This document shows positions 35,933 to 46,500 of a DNA stretch of 64,000 bases, one piece after another. The stretch comes from Pholiota molesta (Eukaryota; Basidiomycota; Agaricomycetes; Agaricales; Strophariaceae): assembly GCA_014925825.1 (NCBI GenBank), contig JACGCK010000066.1:124001-188000 (forward strand), read 5' to 3'. The position numbers were made by a program, and so were the translations under genes. The stretch's first letter is position 1. Each line of letters opens with the position of its first letter. The notes under the pieces are model-generated. The model was not told the origin of the DNA. It did no database searches and saw only the letters and a list, made by a program, of their open reading frames with translations.

Positions 35933-36457
35933 TCAGTAGGAAGCTCCGCTTTCCTCCAAGACCTGCTGGGCGTGCCGCTTGGCCTCATCGGAGACATTGG
36001 GATCTGGAGTTCATCACGGTTGAGGAAGACATGTGTCCCAAAGCAATACAAATGCTTACTCTTCAAAGTAGACTTGTAACCTGAAGATAAAGATTCTGAA
36101 TCGGTACGCTCAGAAACTTCACAAAATGACGGTCACATACCTCGCTCCTGATTGGAATTGAGAGTCGCCCCTTTCGCAGTAACGGTATCATTACTGACAG
36201 ACTCCTCCTCAGCGACGTATCCTCCCAGCAACGATATCACCACTGCTAGTCTCATACTCTGGGACGTCCACACCCATTCCTGGAGACGCTCAGCAACAGA
36301 CTTCTTAGCCTCGTCGGAGACTCGCGTTGTGGAGGGCGGCCTTCAAGCCTCTGGCGACGTACTCGGGGTTCTTTCCTTCGGTGTCTGCGCGAGCAAGTGT
36401 CAATAAGCGCCAAAGAATCTGCAGGAAAAAGGAGGTGGACATACTAGTGTGTGACAT
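35933..36457 (-). pseudogene. Con-6 family gene, inverted copy with frameshifts
   Basis: Same exon-intron structure as the intact gene at 31247: ATG at 36457, short first exon, identical splice sites and stop at 35933-35935. The main exon carries several length differences against the intact copy: 2 nt missing just after the ALHN codons (about 36328-36333), 1 nt missing in the codons before MGVDV (about 36285), and about 2 nt missing within the acidic repeat (about 36223-36229), which also has fewer units. Together they break the frame early, so an intact protein is unlikely. The promoter block with its TATA box is preserved. The 2-nt losses are not the usual form of a consensus error, which favours real decay. 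Confidence 0.72.
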
Positions 36458-36502
36458 GATATGGGGTGAAATAATAAAGAAGCAGGAGACAATTATCGGG
36501 CT

Positions 36503-36508
36503 TATATA
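36503..36508 (-). promoter_or_regulatory. TATA box of the broken Con-6 copy
   Basis: TATATA within the conserved block GACTGGAACGCGTATATA on the reverse strand, about 50 nt before the ATG at 36457. Confidence 0.55.
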
Positions 36509-36670
36509 CGCGTTCCAGTCGGGGTTGGTGTCGGGTAGTATGACTGTTGTGATCCACATAGCGCATTTCTGCGTCATTTTCTGCTTCACATTTGATAGCG
36601 CGTCATAAGAAGCCTTTAGTTTCGTAACATCAAAAGCTTTGCTGGCACAAGAGGCGCTTGTGGACTCCAC

Positions 36671-37183
36671 ATTCTTAAGCTCTCTTTTTCAACCCTGTAC
36701 GCACCAAAAGATATAGCTACAATGAAAACGATTCTAATTCTACATGAGAATTCTTATTTAGCAATATGCAGCTGGAACACACCAGCTAAATCTAGAAACA
36801 AACTTACATATACCGGTCTTCAGAATTTTAAAGAACAAAATGGAGTATGTCACTAGCACTCCTTGCGCTTCTCAGAACCCACGCATCTGAACGCGTCGAG
36901 TCACCGCGCGCCGCGCACCACATTGACATTGACAATGACAAGCGCTCGATCACTGTCACGTGCTGTCTGTCCGGAGATTCCCGAGCGGTGTAGAAACCCT
37001 GAACCCGACTACTTGACTCTACTTGATAACGAGGGAGATCTACCATTCCAGCCTTCTTGCTTTGCATCATCCTTTACTAACTCTCAAAGCCAGTTTCATT
37101 TGCGGTAAGCATACTGCGATATACTGCACGAACTTTATTCTGATACTGATGCATATTACAGTAAAAGAACATTGAACACCAAT
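36671..37183. other. intergenic upstream of eIF3j
   Basis: About 500 nt between the inverted-repeat arm and eIF3j with no supported gene. It should contain the eIF3j promoter and leader. Confidence 0.5.
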
Positions 37184-38245
37184 ATGTCAGATTGGGGTAA
37201 AGTCTCTCGCTTTACTATTCGCAACGATCATATCGTTAACAAAAGATCGATTTCGACTTATAGAAGGATCAGATAGCGAGCCATCCTCCAAAGGAGCAGC
37301 ACCCGCAGCCCCTGTAGCCAAAGTCGCAACAAAACCAGCGCCACCTCCAGTGAAAAAACCTGTGGTCGGAAAGGGAAAATGGGAAGGAGAGGACGAGGAG
37401 CAGTCTGATCCCGTGGTGCGTGTCTTTCGTGATACGTAGTTGACTTTATAATCACCTTCGTTACTTCGTAGAGCGATTGGGAAGAGTCGTCCGAAGAGGA
37501 ATCAGAGGAGGAGAAACCGGCCGTTGTTGCGCCACCGAAGAAAAAGGGCACTTTGAAGGCCAAACTCGCTGAAAAAGAAGCGCAAAAGGCTGCGAAGAAG
37601 TCAGAATCGAACTCCGATGAATACGATTCTGATGTAGTCCTCGATCCTCGAGAAAAAGCCCGCAGAGACAAAGAACGCGAACTGAAAGCCGATCTGAACA
37701 ATGCTGCGGAGCTTTTGGGAGCAGCTGCCCTTGGGGGTGCGGTAATTTATCCTTTCACTATCTAAACGTCGTTCTGAACTCGTCGTTCCGACTTGAACAG
37801 GTACTTCTAACAAAGAGCTGGACTCCCTAATATCTGCCCAACCACGCACAAAAGAGGACTTCATCGAACTCTCGGATCGGATTATCGAATTTGTCACCAA
37901 ACGCCACGAATCGAAACCTCTTTACCCCATCTTCATCGAGCATCACGCCCGGGCCCTCGCGATGGCTCTGAAGGATGTCGAAATCCGAAAAGTTGCTAGT
38001 GGCCTGACGACTCTTGCCAACGAAAAGCAGAAGGAACAAAGAGACAAGGCTTCTGGGAAGAAAAAGAAGGCCTCCACCAAACCTGCACTGGGCGCCACTA
38101 AAATCTCTGCAAGGTGAGGACCGATATATTCTTGGCTTTGTCTTCTCTCGGCTGATTGATGTTCATTTCGTTTTCTAGGCAAGATACCTCGATCTATGAC
38201 GAAGCTTTAGATGACTTTGGCAACGGACCTGACGACTTCATGTGA
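37184..38245 (+). CDS. HCR1: eukaryotic translation initiation factor 3 subunit J
   Basis: eIF3j, the loosely bound eIF3 subunit that aids 40S binding, start-site scanning and ribosome recycling in the cytosol. The start is MSDWG at 37184, followed by an intron. Then come GKWEGEDEEQSDPVSDWEES and an acidic EEESEEEKP run, KKKGTLKAKLAEKEAQKAAK, DVVLDPREKARRDKERELKA, LNNAAELLGAAALGG, a helical part with KEDFIELSDRIIEFVTKRHE and YPIFIEHHARALAMALKDVE, then a Lys-rich KASGKKKKAS segment and the C-terminal YDEALDDFGNGPDDFM. About five short introns, all in frame. Order and length (about 255 residues) fit the family. Confidence 0.94.
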
Positions 38246-39056
38246 GGGGATCTCTATAGTGCTACAAAGTGTTGGGCAAGCTTTCGTTTTTCATGTCACC
38301 CGAGGTTAAATGTGTCACCTCTTTTAGACCTGTAAACCATGTCCACCTTTCGAAAATCATAGTATTTGCTTGTCAATCATAACAATGAATTCAGACCCCA
38401 ATTATTCTAACTCATGACCTGGACCAGCAAGATTACATGACAGCACCTTTCCGGGCTTCGACACGAGCATCGGAACTAGACAAACGTGTAGAGGAGATAT
38501 TGGAGCACAAGGTACAAGATACTATTTCTTCTTCGATATACTTCTATCTAATCTAATCACCTCCTCGTACTCCACGTTTGAATCTTTCGTGAGAGACTAG
38601 CGCTGATTGAGTCCTCCTCGCTTCCTTATCCAATTCAATATTGGGACGACTAAAACAGATAATATAATCGCTCGAATGGATCCACATGATAGTCTGTCAA
38701 TCGTTCAACGTTCGCTCGCCGATATCTGAACTGTATCCTTTTTTCGCCAACGTTGGGCCTAGTAATAACCTTTTCGTGGTGCAAGTTATTTGGAGCTATG
38801 CGCGATTTCGTGCAACAGGCTTAGAACCGTTACGATGGGTCATATCCTCTCGTGCAGTTTGGTCTTCAGAACGCCATTAAAATTAAACATATTGGCGCCA
38901 TATGGTACCAAGTATTCTGACCTTGCGGTCCCACGTTCGTTATCTAACCTTCGATTAATGACTGCAAAAATGATCATTCACGCAAGACCGTAAGGTATGA
39001 TATAAAATCTTCTGTGCTGATCTCCTGCTTTTGTAGGTTTTCAGCTCTATTCTACG
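38246..39056. other. intergenic, no gene seen
   Basis: About 810 nt between eIF3j and the acid phosphatase, same strand. Short open frames without motifs. Confidence 0.5.
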
Positions 39057-40435
39057 ATGATTCTTTCCGCAATTCTTTGCGCTAGTCTTGTCTACGGCGC
39101 TCAGGCCATTGTCCCAGGTGTTGTATTCGACCGCTACATCAGCATCTGGCTAGAGAACACCGACTTTTCTTCAGCTTCTGCTGATCGTGCGTACCGCTTC
39201 GCCCGCTTGAACGCCGTCGCTAAAATGGCTAATCATTTGAATCTTTTGTAGCAAATTTCGCAGCCCTGACCAAGCAGGGTCTTCAGCTCACGAACTTCTT
39301 CGCCGTGACCCATCCCTCCGAGCCGAACTATGTGTCCGTAGTCGGTGGAGAATATTTTGGAATGAACAACGACAACTTGAACAATATCCCTGCAAATGTC
39401 TCTAGTGTGGTAGATCTGCTTGAGGATAAGGGGATTACCTGGGGCGAATATCAGGAAGACATGCCGTCCACTGGCTTCACTGGATTATCATTCTCGACGA
39501 CCTCTGCTAACGACTACGTTCGCAAGCACAAGTACGTTCTCCGATCTAATCAAAGGTTTTGGATATCGATATTGATTGTTTCCATGCAGCCCTCTGATTA
39601 TCTACAATTCTGTGTCAACCGCGTCAGCAAGACCTGCCAACATCAAGAACTTCACCCTCTTCCAGCAGGATCTCGCGAACAATAAATTGCCTCAATGGAT
39701 GTTCATCACTCCAAATATGAGTAAGTACAATCATAAAATTCGCTATCATAGGGAAATATACATTATGATTGACCATCTGTATCCCAGCGAATGATGGACA
39801 TGATACTTCCGTTACTACTGCGGGAAAATGGGCTTTTAACTTCCTCGCCCCTTTACTCAAGAACCCGAATTTCAACGCCGCAAAAACTCTAATCGTACTT
39901 AGTAAGTCCCTTCCTTTCAGTTACGAGTTCCTGGATGTAACTTGTGGCCATACCGTCTTTAATAGCTTTCGATGAAAATGGTACCAACAGTGCAGCAAAC
40001 CGCGTCGATACCATCCTGCTCGGATCAGCAGTCCCTGCCTCACTCGTTGGAACTCAGGACGCCACATACTACAACCACTACTCCGAGCTCGCAACAGTAG
40101 AGGCTAACTGGGGCCTGCACACCCTCGGCCGTTACGACGTCGGCGCCAATGTATACTCTTTCGTTGCGACGCAGACGGGCGACATCATTAGCGCCCCTAC
40201 CAATCCGACCTTGTCCAAGATCCTCTTGAATCTATCGTACCCTGGCCCGTTCAATACCGGGACATCCGGTCCATTACCGATCCCCAACACCAGCCTCGTG
40301 GTCAACGGTCGAACTGTGCTCCCTGCGATCGTGTCTACATGGGGTACTGCTGCTCTTCAAAAATGTACCACATACACTGGCAGCGTCAACGTCCCGAGCA
40401 ACAGTAACGCTCCAGTTCCACCGGCCGGATGCTAA
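39057..40435 (+). CDS. secreted acid phosphatase (phosphoesterase family, PhoA-like)
   Basis: Extracellular phosphatase that releases phosphate from organic esters. Exons 39057-39186, 39252-39531, 39590-39720, 39788-39901 and 39966-40435 join in frame. A signal peptide (MILSAILCASLVYGAQA) is followed by ISIWLENTDFSSASADPNFA, the metal/phosphate-site motif FFAVTHPSEPNYVSVVGGEY, GITWGEYQEDMPSTGF, KLPQWMFITPNMTNDGHDTS and LIVLTFDENGTNSAANRVDT, with the ENTDF, HPSEPNY, NDGHD and TFDEN blocks of this phosphoesterase family (PF04185 type). LGRYDVGANVYSFVATQTGD follows. The C-terminus is Pro/Asn-rich and ends in Cys. Several N-glycosylation sequons are present. Length is about 375 residues. Phosphate-starvation control is typical of the family but not visible here. 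Confidence 0.88.
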
Positions 40436-41536
40436 GAGTTAGGCCCAAAGGCTTTATTATTTGAAGGTCGCTCATTGATGTGTTGACTTCGTTTAGCCAT
40501 TCCATAATGAAAAGCTGCTTTATGGCATAAGTATGATAAGATTCAGAAGATTTGGCCGCAGTTAATTCTCGCGACTGTCTTTGAGAAATGAGTGGTCGTG
40601 AATGTAATATGCACTTTTATTAAGAAGCACAGTTTAAATTTTATTTAAAACAATGACCAATACAGATTTGAACCGACAATATCCTGCATATTATGCGCAT
40701 GTTAAGTTAGCTCGAATTCATGTGAATTGAACTTTAGTCTCGCCTCATCGTCGAGTAATCTGAGGATCAATGTGTTTCTATTTTTCTCCGCATGCGTATT
40801 GATATTCTGTCTGCAGAGGTTATACACGCATAACCCAAAGTTGTCACCCAGTTCTGCTCCGGAAAAGGAAAGATATACTATAAATAGAGCACTTGGCAAG
40901 TCACATTTGATTTGCAAGCGTAATGCTGTGATTCAGGTAGAAAATGTCCTTCAATTTGTGGTATTTATCCAGCAGACGAGATGATTTTCCTGGCAACAGT
41001 ACATGTTTCCCCCCATATGGCACGTGAAATTGGATTGTTACAAGGCTCCAAGAGTCGCATGAGTTACGAGTACATCCCCCGCATCCCCGCATTTAGATTC
41101 GCCTAAAAATAACAACACCACCTTCTTGAGACCATGACCATGTCGAATCATATCATCTGTATGCTATCATGAGACCATTTTTATGATAAGTATATTCAGC
41201 GCCGTCCAAAACCATGCGTAGGTTTCGTCGTGATACTAATTTGGTACAAGGTTGGTTTCCAACTCTTTGCCAGTAGCATGCTTGATCTCACTCGGGTTGG
41301 TTACTTATCATTTCACGTTGCAGATCGACAGGTAGAACTCTCAAATTTCCTTCACACGGATGATCTCCGTGATAATTTCTTTGTTCTGTGAGTGAATAGG
41401 TGGGGGCCCCGTGGCCTTGCACGATCGGAGAAATTCCTACTGGTGCATTATTATTATCAGTCATTTATAAATTCTGGCAGTATATAACATGCACACCTAA
41501 TCGGAGGGTATGTTCAGAAAGAGCTCCCAGTTTTCA
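40436..41536. other. intergenic, no gene seen
   Basis: About 1.1 kb between two secreted-enzyme genes. A TTCAAAT-type element near 40660 superficially resembles a tRNA T-loop but its stems do not pair. The TATA box of the lipase is at 41481-41487. Confidence 0.5.
41481..41487 (+). promoter_or_regulatory. TATA box of the lipase gene
   Basis: TATATAA lies 56 nt before the preferred ATG at 41537 (29 nt before the alternative ATG at 41510). The spacing favours transcription starting near 41510 and translation from 41537. Confidence 0.5.
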
Positions 41537-42914
41537 ATGCATCTTTCCCTCGTTTTTGCTGCCTTCCTTACCTTGGCTACTGGGTCAGCATATGCTGTCC
41601 CGGCGCCTGTTATACAGAAGCGAGCAGTAACACCTTTAAGCGCCTCTCAGTTAAGCAGTTTTGCTCCATTTACCCAATTTGCTCGTGCAGCGTACTGTGC
41701 AACGAGCGGATTGCAGACATGGAGCTGTGGAGGTACGTTTGTTTTCATTTCAAGTGTTCTCTCCGGCATTAATATCCTTTTAGAGGCCTGCGCTGCGAAT
41801 TCGGATTTCCAGCCAACGTTGGTGGGCGGAGATGGGAACGCTATTCAAATATGTGAGTAGTCAAGCTCAGGTGTAACACAGTTAGTCGTGGGTTAATCTA
41901 AATTTCCCAGTCTTTGTCGGATTTTCTCCCTCTCAGAACAGCATTATCGTTGCTCATGAGGGAACTGATCCAACTCAACTGTGAGTGAAAACCCGAGTAT
42001 TCTTGTACCTAAACGACTAACAGCTTTTCTACATTAAGAGAGTCGGATCTTACAGATGCCAATATTCTCATGGGAGCCTTGGACTCGACTCTCTTCCCTG
42101 GAGTATCTTCTTCTGTTCAAGTTCATGAAGGTTTCAGAGACGAACACGCAAAGACAGCCAGCGCCATTCTTACGGAAGTCAAAAGGCTTATCTCGGTAAA
42201 GGGCACAAATAGCGTAACAGTTGTGAGTTCAGATCGTTAGTTGACTCCTGTTCTATCTTTCATTCATAATGCCGTTAGGTTGGACATTCGCTCGGAGGTG
42301 CTCTGGCAGAATTGGACTCCCTATTCTTAACTCTGAATCTACCAGCCACTACATCGATTGAGGCATACACATACGGTACTCCTCGCGTTGGTAATCCAGA
42401 CTTTGCCAGTTTGATTGACGCAAAGGTAAGTTGCAAGATGGTTGCTTCTGTAATATACTCCCCTGATCACTTTAAACGCGAACAGGTTGCAAACTTTAGG
42501 CGTATCGACAACGAGCTTGGTATGTCAATTTGTATATAAGAAAATTTGTCAGGTATCTTGAAAGTCGATTTTCTTTTTGTAGATCTCATCCCAATCGTCC
42601 CAGGCCGATTTTTAGGCTTTCAGCATCCACATGGAGAAATTCACATACTTTCTCCAGGAAATGCAGTTTCTTGTCCTGGTAAGCAATATTATATACTGCG
42701 GTGATGATAGAATAGCATTTATAAATTATACCTTCCCAGGAGACGATGATGCCACAGATTCGCAATGCCAAATCCAATCTGTCCCAAACATCGCGGATGG
42801 TAATATTCTGAACCATGTACGTAGTAGCTCGCTGTTCTGGAAAAATCTGACATTGCAATTTTTTAGCTTGGTCCATATGAGGGCATTTACATTGGTACAA
42901 TATATTGTACCTGA
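41537..42914 (+). CDS. secreted class 3 lipase
   Basis: Extracellular triacylglycerol-lipase-type alpha/beta hydrolase. The start at 41537 gives a clean signal peptide (MHLSLVFAAFLTLATGSAYA) and then VPAPVIQKR, with a KR Kex2-type site that suggests a short propeptide; the in-frame ATG 27 nt upstream would add a charged leader. About seven introns. Key parts are FTQFARAAYCATSGLQTWSC, NSIIVAHEGTDPTQ, VQVHEGFRDEHAKTASAIL, the nucleophile elbow VGHSLGGALAELDSL (catalytic Ser), YTYGTPRVGNPDFASLID, RRIDNELDLIPIVPGRFLGF (catalytic Asp region) and QHPHGEIHILSPG. The catalytic His is probably in NHLGPYEG near the end, after the last intron; the protein ends YIGTIYCT. Length is about 300 residues, normal for the family. 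Confidence 0.9.
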
Positions 42915-43506
42915 GGTTTCGAGCGCTGGTTCCTTTTTAGTTGTCGCTTGTGGGCGCTTGTGCATGGTTTATGCGGCAATGCATGCCTGACATAGCCAAT
43001 CACCTGCAAATACAATGCTCGAGGGATGATAAGCTTTTTAAAAAACACCCAACTGTATAGCACTTATGATTTGAATTTCCCAGCGAGAATCTTCCCGCTT
43101 GCTTCTAACTACCATATTTTGCCGGTGGTCATGCATCTGATGATGGTAAAAATTATGTCCCTAACTCCACGCCTTCCCCATTGACAGTCGATATATCATG
43201 AGTCAAAGCGAGCGATACCATACTAAGTCATCTTTCCACAAGTTTATTTTTCAAAACGCATGAGCATCGTTGACTAGGAGCACTTTGAGGTGGATAAAAA
43301 GGCAGGCATGCACTGTTGGACTTATCTGACTTTCCCCTACGCGCTTGTCGTGAAAATTTTCATAAAGTCGTCATGTGTACGTTAATACAAAGGAAGAAAT
43401 GTAAGCTCCACTAAGTGGCAGTTATCGGAGCAAGAATGAAAAAGGAAAGCAAACCAGGAATCTATGTATAGAAAAGGGAAGATAGAAAGAGGTGGGTCTA
43501 CTTTTT
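42915..43506. other. intergenic, convergent 3' flanks
   Basis: About 590 nt between the ends of the lipase and the Hsp70-like fusion gene. No gene. Confidence 0.55.
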
Positions 43507-46500
43507 CTACTTTCCTTTCTTCTTTCCTTTCTTCTTTCCGCCGCCACCGCCTGTAGCAGGCTCTGGCGCGGTTTCATCAACTGGAGTGGGGGCAGGAGAC
43601 TCGTTCGTTTCAGCAGCAGCACCACCTTTCTTCTTTTTCTTCTTCTTCGACCCGGTATCATTCGCGAAATTATCCATCTGCTCTTCACCTTCTCCGCCAC
43701 CACCATTAAGAATATCATCGAGAGCATCCGCTGGATTTTCTTCGCCTGTTGGACTGACGACATCGAGGGGATCGGTTTGCTCTGCTGCCGGGAGCGTGGT
43801 AGGTTCTTCCGCAGCAGGGGCGGGAGATGGTGCTCTCGATGGTATTTTCGCCGATGTGTTTTCTCCACCGAAGCTGAAGCCTAGGCTCGCAGTTGCCCCA
43901 AAATCGAACTCAGGCTCAGTGGAAGGGGGCAATTCTGATGGCTGAGGTTTGGGCGATGACTTCGGGGAGTTTCCGCTGATCACTTTGGTTGTGTCATCCT
44001 CGAGAGAACTTGCGCCAAAGTTGCCCCAACTAGTACTACCAAATCCAAACGCCGAAGGTTGGACGGTAGCTGTAGGAGTGTTCTTTCCTTTCTTCTTCTT
44101 AGATCCTGTAGTCGGAGCTCCCCAGGATGATCCCCAAGCATCGTCGCCTCCTCCAGTATCTGCTGACATCCAAGGTTGGTCTGGTGGGCCGAGAGAAGAT
44201 GAAGAAAAATGCCCACCAGAGAATATAGACGTAGTATTTCCAAACAATGAGGTGGGCTCGCTAGCTTTCGCCTTCTCTTCCGCTTCTTTTCGTTCCCTCT
44301 CTGCTTCATCTTGCCTCTGCACGGCTTCGAGTTCAGCGATTTCCCTAGAAATCCTATCATCCTCTTCCTTGTCTAATCTCTCTTTTTCCAATCGAGCAGC
44401 TTCTTCAGTGGCCTTCGCTGCCTCTGCCGCCTCCTTGTCTGCCGCCTCCTTGTCTGCCGCCTCCTTTTCTGCTGCCTCCTTTTCTGCTGCCTCCTTTTCT
44501 GCTGCCTCCCTTTCTGCCGCCTCCCTTTCTGCCGCCTCTGCTTTCTTTCGATCTTGTTCTTCCTTCTCTTCTTGGGCCTTTGCAGCTGGTGTACCTTTCT
44601 TCTTTTTCTTCTTCCCGCCCGCAGTTGTTTCCTTAGGCGTATCCTCTACAGGCGTTTCTGCCACAGGCGTAATCGGAACAGGACTGGGTGCTCGAGTAGG
44701 CACCTTGCTAGGGGTTTTGGTGTCCAAAGCGTTCGAGTCCCCAAAACTGGCAGAGTTCAAACCATCACCGCCTCCTGAGGTGCCCCAACCATCGCCAGTT
44801 TGTTGACCCCAAATGTCTGCCTCGCCAGAAGCGCCTTGGGCTTCGAAGCCCCACGTATCTGCGGGGGCGGAGCAGGTTCTTCCTGGAACTGGGAGGCGGG
44901 GTTCAGAGGGCTGAGCGCCTTGTCTTTGTCCGTCTTGTTCATTGGGGATGGCGCTTTCGAGCCCCACAGACCACCACTACCGAAGGCCGAAGGAGAACCA
45001 GTCGCGGCCGCTGCAACCACGGCTCATCGAACAGTCCAACATCCGAAGTCTTCCCGAACGGCGACTTGTTTGCGCCAATGGCGGGCGACGCACGCGACGC
45101 AAGCCCGCTGGCTGGGAGAGAAGGCGTCGCAGCTGCGGAACCTTTGCGTTTGGATTTTGCACTCTTCGGTGTTTTGGGCGACTCTGCAGCAGCAGGAGGA
45201 GCAGCGGAGAAGCCCCAGCTGTCAGTCGCACCGCCAGCAGCAGCAGTCTCGCCAAAGACGGAAGCAGGGGGGTCGCCGAATAACGGCGCCTCCGCTGAGT
45301 CGCCAATATCAGCCGCAGGCCCCGAATCCCCGAAAATGGCTGGAGCGTCGCCAAACGCGGACTTGGGTCTGTCACCGAAGAACGATCCTTCAATGCCGCT
45401 CTTCGGTCTGTCGACGAACGGCGAAGCAGAGCGGCCAATAGCGGTTTGTGGCTCTATGGCGAATGGTGATTTAGGTCTATCTGCATGGGAAGGTGCATAT
45501 GGCGATCTAGGACGACTGATACTGGGATCACCGCCATAGGCCGATGGAGGTCTGCCGAAGGAAGCGTCTTGTTCATAATTCGATGCGGGTCTTCCATATG
45601 GACTGCTGTGACCATAGGCCGATGGAGGTCGACTGGGGGTAGTCTCCATAGGAGCAGGAGCAGGAGGCGCGGGTGAGTGGGGCCGTGACACATATGGCGA
45701 TTTAGGACGCTCCAGAATGGCATCTAAAGCAGCAGCTTGAGGCGTCGCAGGAGGTGCATCCCACAATTGGCTCTGGCGATGTTCATCAACAGCAGAGCGA
45801 GGCGGGGAGGTGTAATCCTGCGGACCCGGTGAAGCATAATCCGCAGCAGTGGGGGCAGGAGCCCCACCATAAATTGAAGGCGATCTCGTCTGGGGTTTGG
45901 TCGAAGGAGGGCGAGACGGCGCACCAGTGGATTGGGGCGCAGTCCAATTTGACGATAGCAACTCGCCTGGCATCCCACCATTGCTGCTAGGAACTTTGCC
46001 GATCGCCATCGCCGGCGTTCCGTACGCATTAGAGATACTGCGTGCGCGGTCGATGGGCGTAGCAGCTCCGCTGGTAGATCCGAACCCTCTGTCTCTGTCC
46101 TCGGGTATACGTTCCTTCTTGCTCTTCCTTCTATCGGAATCGCTTCCGCCTCTTTCGCCATCGCTTCCTCTGCCGACATCGTTGCGAGATGAAGAATATG
46201 TGCGACTGGAGGGTGCAATAGAAGGCGAGTACGCTTTCGATGAACTGCGTTCCATGCGAGACGCGTCGGCTGCAGCAGTAGAAGTACGTCGGCTTGATGG
46301 GGGATAATGGGGATCGATGGGTGTACGAGAACGCGATCCTGGGGAGTTGCGCTGTCGATCTGAACGCCCCGCGTTGAAGGTAGCTGAATCGTCTTCTGGA
46401 TATATATCAGCGTCGTCATCGTCCAATCGGCTGCCACGTTCGTTGTAAACGATAACGGCTGGACCGCTGTAACGAGAACAGTGTTAGTATGGGACGCCAG

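Larger units (their letters stand above)
35729..36670 (-). repeat. inverted repeat arm 2 (carries the broken Con-6 copy)
   Basis: Reverse-complement counterpart of 30995-32132. The inner end is the ATCTTTAGCGCCCATC block at 35729-35744; the outer end is near 36670. The spacer between the arms is about 3.6 kb. Confidence 0.8.

Noticed and set aside
40620..40720. tRNA-like element with GGTTCAAATC on the reverse strand
   Set aside because: The T-stem pairs at only about three of five positions and no anticodon arm with T33 can be drawn.
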